Origin: Auanema rhodensis
Taxonomy: Eukaryota > Nematoda > Chromadorea > Rhabditida > Rhabditidae
Reading direction: 5' to 3'
DNA: 64,000 nt
Assembly: GCA_964057225.1 (NCBI GenBank)
Contig: OZ059896.1
Span: forward strand, 10,044,001 to 10,108,000
This document shows, one piece after another, positions 12,325-25,800 of the stretch. Numbering within the stretch: position 1 is the stretch's first letter; the number at the start of each line of letters is the position of its first letter. The translations under genes were made by a program, and so were the position numbers. The notes below the pieces were generated by a model that was not told where the DNA came from, did not search any database, and saw nothing but the letters and a program-made list of their open reading frames with translations.

Positions 12325-15300
12325 ATGTTTAAATAAACTAATTTTCGGTATTTCCAGTATTCAGTCTTGAACATTGATTATAATCTCTTTTTTTACTCAA
12401 AAATACATTAAAATTCAAAGTTCTTTCCGAAATTATATATTTTAACGCGATTATCTCATTCCACATTGAACGCTCAATGGAAGCAATTAAAGTTTTGTAC
12501 AAACTTTTATCTTTCTTAAACATCACTAGTGACCTTGGCTTCCTGTTATCCATTTTTCTTTTTTTCACATTTGTTTTGTTGTTGAATCATCTGTTTTACT
12601 CTTGTAATCATATACTATATGTGCATACATACTATGTATATATGTATGTAAGACTATAATAAACACAAAAAGTTTTCAATTGAATATACGAAATAGTCTG
12701 TATAATGAATCATCAATTTTATCATTTAGTTCTTTAAATGAAACTTGTCTTTATTCAATTTTTGAAAACAAGAACAGCTTGTTTAACAATGCAATACTTG
12801 TTTGTCCTCAAAGTTTATTATTTGACAGCATTGTCTCAATCTCTCAGTTCTGATTCATTTGTCATTTGTCAAAGTTTCATCCTATTTTTGACTTTTACTC
12901 TTGAACCAATTATTATGTGATTGAAGAAAACTCAAAAATTTGTTGTTTGAAAAACTTGATGCTCATTGAGACTTCTTAGCCTCATTTTGCGACATTTTTA
13001 TAGCATATTCCCATGAAATTGTCGTCCTGGAGCCTGGAAAATAGATGACCAATATTCTTTAAAGCTCATCCTTCTCTTCCACATGTCGATCTATTTCTAT
13101 TCAAATGCAAAAAATCCCCCGGATAGAGATAGATTTCGTTGACAAATATCTCTCCTCATCGCTGCGTTTGAGACTTTGGCTGACTATTTTGGGATTTTTT
13201 TTTGGTAATTCATCAAGTAATCGCCTTGCTATTGAATTTATCACATTTTGCATTCGTTATGAGTTGTCATATCATCAATCTATAATGTTTATGAAAAATG
13301 CTCTACGTGAGGTATGCGCAAGTTTGTGACGATCAGAAATATTTCATTTCTGAATATGCAAACAAATACGAGAAACGGTCGGTTTTTCCTCATCCTTCCT
13401 ATTGCTAATGAATCAGATAGATTATTGGAACAAAATGATTCATTGAAATGAAACATTGTGACAAGAAATATATTAGAATCATCATCACAAATTTCCATTT
13501 TTTAGTTCTTTTGTTTATAACAAAATTTTTTTCTGTTATAGCCTTTTTTAGTTTGCGCCTTATCATCATTATGGGATTGAGTAAGAGTATTTCTTTAAAT
13601 AAATCAAGAATTTTCCTTTTTACTTAGTAAATACAGGCAATTGATGGCTATTAAGAAGAAGAAAAGCGCTGGCTTTATTTGATTGTTGTCCTACTTGTCC
13701 ACTTTATCTTCTCCATCGTCTTCTTCTGCATAGCCTTCTTCAATCCGTATTCTGAAGCTTTGAAGTGAACGTTGTTCATTTGATGTTTCACGATAACGAA
13801 CTTCTGAGTGTGTAAAAGAAAAGGCTTTGAAGATGTACTATATTAACTGAAATTGAAAATATATAATTACATAATCACATATATAGCTTTTGAAATACAA
13901 ATGTATTCATGGTATATATACATCTAGTTTTGTTTTTATATTACTGCTGCATCATCATAGTTTCTTAGCTAACGTTTACTTTCCAGTTTTTATTACATTC
14001 TTTTAAGTTTATTTAGATCTTTTGTCTATTTTTATTTTATAAAAGACAATATTTCCGACTAGTAACGGTAAGTTAGTCATTCGACAGCGATACCTTTTAC
14101 GTAACTAGTTTCTCATCATTATAAATCTTCCATTAAACCCCATAACAATATTTGCAATGTGTCTACTGTTTTTTTAATTTTCTTTCAATATTCACAAATT
14201 TATTTCTTTTATCATTTTTCATCTTCAACATAAAAAAAAACAAATCTCCTTCTTCGAATAGTGTTTTTTGTGAACACAGAAGAACGAAAATGTCGTTGTC
14301 CTTAATAGCCTTTTGACGTGCTTCAAACTATTTTTCTTAATCGGAAACAACGCTTCCACAAGTGGACTGAGGTACGATAAACGTTTTGTCTTCACCCGCT
14401 TTTCATAAAGCCGTGTGTCTGTCTGTGTGTGTATCTCTATGTTGATGGTGTGGGGGAGAGTTTGATGTAAACGGACCAATTCAGAGCGCAATCCGCTGAG
14501 TTCTTGTCCTTTATCTCTGCCTCATTCATCTTGAGAGCCTTTCGCCTGTTTTCTGCTACCATTTTCTAGTCCTCATCTTCTTAATATCTTCCTTATTCAC
14601 ATGGTAGTTATTCTTAATCTATAAATAATTTTTATTATTTATTTTATATTTTACTAATCTACAATATAGATGCGACAGATGCTATAATCGAGTTCAATAA
14701 GACATTGCTTTATATTCAACATATATTGTTAAACGACTTTGCAAATTATTACGCCAATCTGAATCTTCTTTCTTCTTCTTATATAACCTATCGATTTCAA
14801 ATATAAAGTGATCGTTAAAAGTATTACTTTTCTTCAATTCTCTCAGAGCATTACCTCGTCTTCAACGTCACAGCCTATAGTTCTTCTTCTTCTTATTCGT
14901 CGTCGTCGTCGACGTTATCTTGTCACACACTATTCTTTTCGTCGCGAATAACGCCGTTCTTTTAATCACTCCTTCTGTAATTCTTACGCTTATTCCCAGC
15001 TGAGCAGCTCGCGACGACACGAGAGGTTCTAGCCGACGAAAGATTAAGCGTACGATGCGTTTTAACTACCATTTAAGTTTGTCATGTTTTCTTATTCTAA
15101 CACAATACAGCATAATACCATTCGTACTATACTAAACTTTCGTTTTTCCTCATTCATTTTTAACGGTTTACCACTTTTATTGATTTCTTTTCAACTTCTG
15201 ATTTATAATTTGAACCATCTGATGCTCCGACATCGATAGCAAGAGGTCAGCCTAAGCCTAATGGTAATACTTGTAATAAATAAATATTAACATAGCATAA

Positions 15301-18300
15301 CATCTAACATTTATTTACATCAATGTCATATAATTGAACTTAATATATTACTCCTTACAATCTCTTCTATCATATTTCCACGAAAAAATAGAATTTTTTA
15401 CATGTAAGGTAATCTCTTTCTATTATATAAGTTATATGTAACAAATTAGTATTGTTTATATCATTTGTTCGATTATTAAAAGTCAAATCTTGAGTGGGGG
15501 TCAGTACTAATAATTATTGCCAACGAAACGACATGTTATGTATCTGGGTCGACAGGAGGTGACGATGACAACGACGAAATGATACGGACATCGTATCATC
15601 ATCATCATCATCATTGTTCCTTCAATGCCTTCCCTCCATGTTTCCATCTACTTTTTTCATTTTCATGCTTTAATCTCTTTTTTCATTTATTATATTTACC
15701 TCATCTTCTTATTATTAAATTTGTCATCTTTCTCATTAACTTTTAACATCTTGTAATTCTATAATAAATTCGCACCATAACGATAACACAAAACTAATGA
15801 TAATTTTTGATAGAAAAATTACAACTTATCTTTCGTAATTATTGATTCATGCTGTCTGGCGCCTTAAGTCTGTGTCATTTCTGGTCTGACAATACTTTTC
15901 TACATTCAAGGCTTTTCGTGTTTTTTTCTCAATTAATTCTCGTCCTTGTTAGAATTATTCTACTAATATCCACTTTTTTATTCATCGTTTAAATATATTT
16001 TTTACTGTATCTATTTTGATTGTCATGTAAAATGCATCTGTTGACCTCTTATTTTTAAATAGTTCTTCCTCTTCTGATCCTTCACTCCTTCAATATATGG
16101 TTGCGCAATCATATACTTTTAGATTTATTCTTCTATGTTCCTATTGATTTGATTTAGTTTTTTTTTAGTTAAAGTTATAATACATAATTTGCTTATTCAT
16201 TTCCGCCTTTGAACTTTTCTTATCATTCAAATATTTCAAAATCGAAGCTAGTTATCGTGTGGCTTTATTTGAAAATACAAACAATGATATTGACACCTAC
16301 TTAATGATATGGCTGACTAAGTCTTTCTAAAATATTATTAATGCCTGTATTCTTAAGCATTCTTTTTAAAAATTCCTTTCTTTACTGATTATATCATTAT
16401 TAAAATGAAGCCTATAATAGAAACTTGTTTGATTATTTAATCATATTATTCCATTTTTACTAACTATGTGTCTAGTATTTTCTTATTAAGGTTATAGTCA
16501 AACTATGTTAGGGATAAAATCTGTCTGACAAAAGATTAGCCTTAATCACATATACATCAGATTGACAATTAATCTCTTTTAACAATCCCGGACTCATTCT
16601 TATTGCTATTCTTGCACCCTAAGTTAACTGTTTCCTCTTTATTCCGTATCGTATATAGACTTCTGGCTATGTTTTTGAGTTCAATCTCATCACAGGCCCA
16701 AAATAATTCTAAATCTCTACCGATAACACTAATTATTTCTTTAATTTCGTAACAACTGCCAGAGCCATTTTCTTTCTCCCTGTCGGTACTGTTAGAGATA
16801 AATAGAGTTGAATGAGATGGATGAGGTTGATATCATAAAGGACAAATATACAGCATTATATCTTTTTAGATTAACCTCATCCACAATTATTTCTTTTATA
16901 TAATATTATTTAACAAATAATGTTTACTGTATCGTGAAAAAGACTAAATTTATTTTATTTTAATTGAGAAACTGTTGCATCTATATATCTGACCACTTTC
17001 TATTCTGTACAACATGTTTTCTTTATTAAACCCATTGGTCACTTGATTATTACCAAATCGGATTTTGGCTTTTCTATGACTTCCTTTACATTGTGGTCAT
17101 CTAGTTTTATTTCGATTTCACGGCACGGATTTAAATATTGAACAGTTGAACATTTTGAGAGAAGTGGAGGGAAAATAGTTTATACTGTTGGACATTCCTC
17201 ATCGAAATATGTTCTTTTTATTCAGACTTCTTGACGACATAGTTCTGACCCACTCATTAACTTTCTCTTACTTTCTTCATTCTTATTACATCGTTCGTCA
17301 TTTAACAGAAGAAGAAGTACGTCCTCAAAAAGAGGAATTTTCTTTTTTGATAGCCGAATTAAAGATCAGATTTGTTCTTTTATATTCGTAACTTTTAAAA
17401 CAGCTTTGAAAGAATTGCTTTTCGAGTGCTCATTTCCTTTTCCTCATTTCTTTCCCATCATCCCTGAACGGAAACGGAATCGGACCGGAAAAAAAAGAAA
17501 CTGTGAATACATTTAGACAAGAAAAAGTGTCGATATACCGTTCAATATCTATTTTTTCATACAATGTTCTTCTAGAAGTTTTGTTATCTTTCCACTCATT
17601 CTTAACTCGTTCTATCATTTGTACAATATTACTTGTTGGTTTATCCATACTCAAGATCTTATACTTGTCAATTGCTTTGCACGTTTATTGGCTCACTAGA
17701 AATATTTTCAGTTGCTTTTTTTAAAAATAAGTTTATTGTATGCAAAAAAATGTTTCTATTTTTTCTTCATTGAAAAAAGACTTCAATAACCAAATGTAGT
17801 CTAAGACTATTGGGGTGGGGGATGAAATCGAGAAGCAGAATGCCAGACGGATTCCCTACGGCACGATTTATATCATCTTACGACTACTGGCCATCATGGC
17901 CATTCTGGTTCCACTGATACCTCATGTCATGACTAATTTGGCTTCTACTCATCTACATAATCTCTTTCCTCTTTATTTCTTCTCTCATTGTCTCAGCAGT
18001 CTGTCATTCTCATTTTAATGAACGATTTCCAACACATAGTCTCTAATTAACTTCAATATTTTTATCATTAATACAACCTTTTTTTGTGAAGCTACATCTC
18101 AAAGTGCATTTCCACAGTTGACATATCTATGCATCTCTATCATTTAGATCTAACAAATCATTCTGTTCTTCGACAATTTTCTTTAAAAAAAAAAGAGGGT
18201 TTTTCGTTAAATTTCTTTTTTTTTCGCCTAAACATAATCTGAAGTAGGGTTTTTTCTGGCTAAACTAACTATAATTAACGTTAAATATGATATTCAAAAA

Positions 18301-19846
18301 GTTAGTTAAGGCTATTTAATAAAAAAATTGATAATGAACAAATGTTTTTTGATTTCAGTATTTCTATTTTTTTGATTTTGTTCAATTGTTTTCTGCTTAT
18401 CCTTGAAATGTGTATATTTCACAGTTTTGTTCTGTTTTCTATTTCATCTTCTAACGACCTTTTCGTTTCGATTCGTGGAGCCCGATCAGCCAATTTTGCT
18501 GTAATGAGAGATGGCTGAACATTTCGATGTCATCGGTTTTGTCAGTTGAAACAGCTTCTCCTGATATATTGAACTTCAATTGTTGAATATCTGTGATTTC
18601 TTTGATGACTTATATATTTTGCTTTGCTTTTTTTCGACTAAAGAAAATCTTTCTACAAAATATATATATATGTGCATAAATATACATATGTATATTTCTG
18701 GAAGTTCCAAAAAGCATGACTGGTGTTGTTTGTCTGACATCATATGCTCATGCTCTTGTCAATCCGATGAGTTTTTCTCGTAAATGATACAAATTTGATT
18801 TCAAATGACTTTAGAAAGTATTGAAGAAGTTCTCATGACATACTCCATCTTCAATTGAACCTAATTCGGACGACTTCTGCATCCCAATCACGCACCCCAG
18901 AGGAACTAGAAGTTCCGGTGATTATCCGATGCTTCTGCTCCGATTTTTCTTCGACTTTCAATCTTTTAGCTCTTTCTATCTAAGTTTGAGCAATAGAATA
19001 AGCATAGTCTGTCATTAATACGTATGTCTACAAGAGAATATAATGTTTACATGGGTTCCTTTAAACTATCCTATAAATATCCTATAAACTCTGTCTGTTT
19101 GGTACCGAAATTCGATTCACCTATACGTTATTTTTGTTTAATTGCTACGTAATTTTTCGTACAGAAGAGTTACTGTCTTATTCTTGTTACGTACTGATGA
19201 ATAATAATCAAAATTAGATTGGTTTCTTCGCTAATATTGAAACTATCATTTTATGCCGATTTTTGTTGTTAGGTTGATTAACCTTCTGATCATATACTTT
19301 GGGAATATATCTACTAGCTTAAACATATGAGTAAATCATAAAAGAGATAAAACACTTCAATGTATCTTGTAGAGATTTAGAGAACAGCAGATAGAAGACA
19401 AAGCTTATCATCGTTGTAAATCGTTGTATGCGGTTCTCCTCACCTCTTTTTCTATCAACAGAAGACCCTCCCTCCATAGTTAGAGACGCAGCGTAGGTCT
19501 ACCCCGTTCTTATCCTCTAGTTTGTCTGGCTACTCCTTTCCAGCCCATTATTTCGCCACTGTCCATCTCATAACTCGCCCCACCCCTCACAAAATGATTC
19601 AAACTATTGTCCATTATGGAAGTAACCATATGATTTTATTCTTGAAATTCTATTTGCCTTCAATTTTGGGTTTGTTGCTCTATTCATGCTCCAGCTATTT
19701 CCATTTTCGGATGGCGCTTACTTTCAAAGCACATCTCTTTTTTTTCTATTCGTTGTTTTTTCGATAACATATATCTCACCTTTTCTTACACATTTTTTTT
19801 ACAGATTTTATTGACTCTTGTTATCATGAGATGATTATAAGTAAAA

Positions 19847-22800
19847 ATGCGCAGTCACATAGAATATCACGGCGTTCAGCCTCCCGGAAAATCGTGGAAA
19901 TTCTTAGATCTTGGTTTTTTCTATAGATGCTTCATATTTTCTCTTTTTCTATCCCAAGTTAAAGGTATATATGAAGGAGATGATTGGAAAGTTTTCACAA
20001 ACCCTCATCTCGAAGAAGGATTCGTCTTTGAGAAAATGGTTAGTGATACTATTACTTCAATGAAATCAAATTGTATTCAAACTATAAACTATTCTGAAAG
20101 CGCTTCATGCTTTGAAGTTAATTTATTTCATATAATTCAAAATATCATAAACATCAAAACAACGTAAAACTCCTAAGAGTTATTTTACGATCTTCATTTA
20201 AGGCCGTTGATCCGTCAACTACCAGGATATTTGTCGGAGGAGTCAATCATCTCTACGACATATCTTCAGCTGATCTCTCTGTACGCGTTCATGCTGTTAC
20301 GGGTCCTGAAGATGATTCTTTTGATTGTAGAGGTAGGTGTATTTTACTTTTTTCTTCTTCTATTTGATCTTTATTATTGTGTGGTTATTGGACAGAGGTT
20401 TTTTGACCGCTGCGTGACTAGAAAAATACAATTCTTTCTGCTAGTTTCTTCATTGTTTGATTTTGATCGACTCGTTCGATTCTCCCAATATTAAGTTTTT
20501 ACTAAATGTTCTCACATCTGAGTTCATTTTAGGGAGTACTTTTTTCCTTTTGTTTGTGACCCGTTTGCCTTCATATCCACATACCCCACTGTGCCGCATC
20601 CCATTCACACGTCTATGTCCTCCAGCTAGGAGGGATTATGCTGACAATCCCTCTTGGATTTTTTTGTTTAAAGGGTCAACCTTGATTATTCATTCATTAA
20701 TGTACGAAGTCGGACCATTCTGAGCTACTTCAACTGTATTTACCGAAATTCCAACTTGTTGTGCTGTAAAGAGTGGTTTTGAATTTTTGCATTATAGTAG
20801 ACTTGTATTGAGATTCCGTGAAGGGTGGGCTCAGTTACGTTAATGAATGAAAGGATTGTTTGAGTTTTAACTATGAAGTTTCACTTGAAAGATCATCATG
20901 CTCTAGAGAATGTTGTTGAACATTGGGAGAACTAGCGAGAAGAGTCCGGGAACCACGACATTTGTGCACTCATGGGTATCGAATGAGTGAGTTCGATATA
21001 CTCTAGGGAAGGGAAATGTTGACACATTCGGATGGGAGTACAGGGCGCTCAAGATTTTGTCTTTGGTCTTCCGTATATTATTTTTAATAAAGGAAACACT
21101 AATTATGACCCCAGAAGATATCGAATTGGCACTATGTGTAAGATGTCCTAATTGTGCAAAGGAGACTTTGTCTTGTCTTTGTTCTTTTGATTGGCACATG
21201 CACGCGATATAACTTCTACCTAATGAACATAATAATAAATAGAAGGCATGCTAGACTTCGATCAATTTGTGTATTCAGACTATTGGGTGGTCATTGCGGG
21301 GGGCAATGAACATTATACATTTTTATTTCCTTAGAAAGCATATTACACTCGATTCAAACCGTCGTCTGTCTTAAAAATTGGCAGCTGCCTATTTTTTGCT
21401 GTCGGTAAACTCTCTCGTACACTTATGGTAGTAGTAGAGGATTAGTGGGTTTTTATTTGAGATAACTTGATTCGCCGCCACTTGTCCGTATGTTTAGTGC
21501 AGGAGATCTGTTAGATTAATACCAAAATAGTAACCAAAGAGTAGAGGCTTCGGCATTCGGGTCAATGAGTTGACCAAGTGACGATGAGGATGATACCGCA
21601 AAGACGACAAATTTATGGCTTTACAAATTTGAAGAAGGGGTGGCTGGTGTTTTCATATTCCGACTTGTTATAAATCTATTATTTTACAATGCTTTCAGGA
21701 CGAAACGATGCATGTTCTGTTCAACGTTATAAAACCAATTCTTATTGCAAGGCCTTAGCTATCGATGACAAGTCTTCTCGTCTTATAGAATGCTCCAATT
21801 TGTATCAAGTAAGCGTTTATTGCTTTATTCTCTTCTACAATTATCATATATAGGGACGATGTCGAGTACGTAATTTACATAACATAACACAATCCTTGGT
21901 TGAATCTGGAGATCCGCTTCTATCGAACGATGAAAATTCTAGCTCAGTAGTTTTTGTGGGAAATGGTTCTGATGACATTGAAGGTCCAGTTCTCTATGTT
22001 GCTTCAACATATGTGAATGGGAAGGTATTTAGAAAATCTTCATATTTCGAATACTTAATTTTGATGATTTTTTAGTTTCGCGACGAAATACCAGCTGTTG
22101 CAGCTCGGTCCCTCTCTGACTATTTTGAGTTAGCAGCTAAAGACATTGCCACCTCAACTGCCATTAGCGTGGAAAGAAAGTATAGATCTACTTATAGGTG
22201 ATTAATTTCTTAGGATTTGTTTTAATTTTTATTGTCTGCAGAATTAATTATGTGAACGGGTTCCAAGTAGGTGATTATGCATACTTTGCAACACGGCAGG
22301 GAAAAACTATAGCTGAAGATTCACAAATTCAATCCCGACTTGTGCGAGTTTGTACTGGTGATAAGAAGTTTTATAGTTATACTGAGGTATTAAAGCTCAC
22401 CAGCTCTATAGATATGAAACATTTGTTTAGGTTCCATTGGAATGTTCAACGAAAGATCAAGATTATAACTTACTTCAAGATCTTTATATTGGCACAGCTG
22501 GTTATAATTTGGCTAATTCCTTAGGCATAGCGTGAGTAATTCAACACTTAAAATCAAAATGCTCGAACTTACTAAATTCTTCTTTTACAGACAAGGGGAA
22601 CAAGTTCTGTATGGAGTTTTCTCTGCTAGTGATCCCGATTCTCATAGGAGGGAATCTCCATCGAAAAAATCTGCTGTTTGCATTTATCAAGTTGGTTGAC
22701 TAACTTAAAAATTAATTAGTTAATTATATTTAGATGAAAAAAGATGTCGAGGCTATGTTCCAAACAAATATAATGAATTGCTATCAAGGAAAAGTTACTA

Positions 22801-25800
22801 AACAACTTCCTTGGTTTAAGTCAGCTGATAAATGCGAAGAAACCCGTCTGCAATGGGAATTCGTGAAATGTGGAAAAGATGTCAATAGTATTATTGGTTC
22901 GATATATACGACTATATTTATAAAATAAATTCTGTTGCTTAAGGTGGTGGTTTGCCCATAAAAGCAACTCCAGTTTTTACGGTTGAAGATGCTAGATTTA
23001 CAGCAATTGCTGTTAATACAACTCATGGAAACACTGTTGCTTTCATAGGAACCGACTCCGGAGTTCTTCTTAAAGTAATTTTTTGGCGAATATGTTTTTT
23101 TAAACTTGTTGTTTTTAGACACTAATTATAAATTCTACAACTGCCGTTCAATATGGTTCTGAAGAAGTTTCTCACAATGAACCCATTCTTCAGGACCTTG
23201 AGTTCAATGAGAATGGAAAATACATTTATGCTTTAACGCCTAGTAAGGTAAGCTTTGTTAATCTGGAGCTTGAAGCTCTCAAGGAGGAGCACTGGAGAAG
23301 ATTCAATGGAGTCTTCAGTTTTGGATAATTTATTCTAATAGCCTCTGCTAAGTCTAAACCCTAATTACCAACTGAAAGACACCGGATATCCACTCGAGTG
23401 CCCTTCCTTAAGGCGAACACAAGGCCTTTAATTATACCCAGCATAAGCCTTTCTAAACAGAGGTTCTATTGAATGTAAAATTTTAACTATTTCAATTTAA
23501 GCTCGTAAAACTGCAAACATCAGCTTGTGATGTGAATGCTACTACTTGTGGTGCTTGTTTAGCGAAGAAAGATCCGTATTGTGGATGGTGTGTAAGAAAT
23601 AATATGTGTACAGAAGAAGAAAGCTGTGAAAAAGTTGTTCCAAGAACATCAGGATGGCTTTCCTTTCAAGATAATCAGTGTCCTAAGTAAATTAATTAAC
23701 TCAGATTTTCTTTTACAATGGTTTTCTAATTACAGTATAAAATCTGTCACACCTGAGAAAATACAGATTACTACTGCGGATTATCTCAATATATCTCTGG
23801 AAAATATTGATATTTCAAAAACTAGATACAAATGCTCATTCCGATTTGATAATGGGAGAGTGGTTGAAACTGAATCTTCTCATCCTGTTCATGGGTTTGT
23901 AAATTTCACAGAAATATTTAAAATATTTTTTTGTAGGAACCTTCGTTGTTCGACACCATCACTCATTAAAATTCCTGCTATTCCTGCAAACGCCTCCCAC
24001 ATCGATGCAACTTTGAGCGTAGTACCTGAAGGACGAACTATTCCCATAGCCTCATCGAAATTCTCTTTTTATGATTGTGGAAGACATACAACTTGCTCTC
24101 AATGTTCGACTAGTCATTTTCCTTGTGATTGGTATGTATGTTTTCATTGGGCTTGATAATAACTTTGAAACTTTACAGGTGCCTAGAATCTAATGAATGT
24201 GTTGCCGGCAAATTAACTGAAGATAAATGTCGCAAACAACATATTGTAAACGGTTTAAGACGTGACGGACCTTCTCGCAGAAAGGGGCCAGAGTGGTGTC
24301 CTCAAATAAAATTAGGCAAAAATAAAATTTACGTTGCCGCTGGGGAGAAGAAGAATATCTCCGTCAACGTTCAAAATTTGGATTCTAGTTACATGACTGA
24401 ATTTCGCTGCGAATTCAAAATTGGAAGTACTGTTCATGAAAGGCTAGCCAAACGAGAAAGTGATAACCGAATCACGTAAGTAGACTTCGGCATTTTTGTA
24501 TTTTTCATCCTATTTATAGATGTGATGAAATGTTGTTCGATTATCAAGGATTCGGTGAAACTGGAGGAAGTACTCCTATAGGGTTTAATGTTATTTGGTC
24601 ATCGAATGAAGCCCCTGTTTCTCATAATCTGGACAATGATGAAGGAACTTCATTGGAAGTATACAAGTGTGAATTGTTAGCTGCTAACTGTGGACAGTGT
24701 CTTACATTGGATTCTGCAAATTTTGAATGTGGATGGTGTGCTTCTGAAAACCGTTGTTCTCGACCTAAATCTTGCAAGTCAGTTTTGAAAAACGTATTCT
24801 TTTCCTAATATTTCTCTTTCTTTAGAGTGAAGTCATCCCGTGATTGGTTGAATAACACTATGATTTGCTCGAATCCGACCATAACCGACTTTTCCCCTAA
24901 AAAGGGTCCATTTGGAGGAAAAACAAGAGTTCGAATTGTGGGAACCAATTTGGGTCGGCGGTTCAGGGACATCCAGAATGCTATCACCATAGCCAATGTG
25001 CCGTGTACTGTTTTGCGAAACGGCTACCAACCAGCCTCCGAAATCGTGTGCGAGACAGGAGAAGATATGCTAAAAAGCAGTAAAGGGCCTGTTGTTGTTC
25101 GCTTGAGGGACAGAGCTGAATATGTTGCCATATCTGATCATTTGTTTGCCTATGTTCATCCGAATGTGAGTCGAGTGCTGCCAGAAGAAGGTCCACGTTC
25201 TGGCGGAACAGATGTAGCTCTTTTTGGGCATCATCTAGACGCAGGAAGTGAAGTGGTGGTATTGTTTGGAAATGTACCTTGTGAGGTTAGTATCACTTAT
25301 TTTGGTATTTTGTTAAAAAATAGTTTTAGGTTAGAGATCGCAATGCTAGCGTACTGATATGTCGGACTACATCTTCAGGAGATTTATATGGACAGCTACC
25401 TTTAAATATATCTTTTGATGGCTCTCCTTCAAAAAATATTATTCCTATAAATTTCAACTTCAAGTAAGTATTTGTGAATCAAATTTGGAAAACATTGAAT
25501 TTAAAGAACATTTGTGTACCATTTGTTTCAGAGCCAATCCACGTTTCTCAAGGATTGATCCTGATATCAGTATTGCATCTGGAGGTATTCAGATCGATGT
25601 TAGAGGGCAAGGCTTTACAATGCTTCAACGACCTTATATGGTGTTCTTAGCTGATGGGTTTGTATATATGTTCCTTAAAGTTTAAGTTTCTGATTTTTAG
25701 AGAAAGTGATCAACCTGGTCCTTACTGTTCCATTAAAGATGATTCTTTGATGGTTTGCGAAAGTCCTCGCTTACCTGGCGGAGAGCGTCATGTTATAGCT

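Larger units (their letters stand above)
5601..19846. other. Long pyrimidine-rich stretch upstream of the plexin, no supported gene
   Basis: About 14 kb with only short, T/C-driven open frames, which I do not accept as genes. The plus strand is rich in T and C, with CT microsatellites at 7301-7350 and about 8501-8540, CAT repeats at about 15595-15615 and a 63-base direct repeat (11354-11416 and 12262-12324). A few islands are less repetitive: about 14990-15065, 15540-15600, 17815-17945, 18860-18960 and 19440-19600. These are plausible regulatory elements or non-coding 5' exons, but none has a recognisable motif. The plexin start codon has an in-frame TAA three codons upstream, so coding begins at 19847. 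Confidence 0.5.

Noticed and set aside
20903-21199. 98-codon minus-strand frame inside plexin intron 2
   Set aside because: No transposase or other domain could be recognised. The block is described as an anomalous intron instead.
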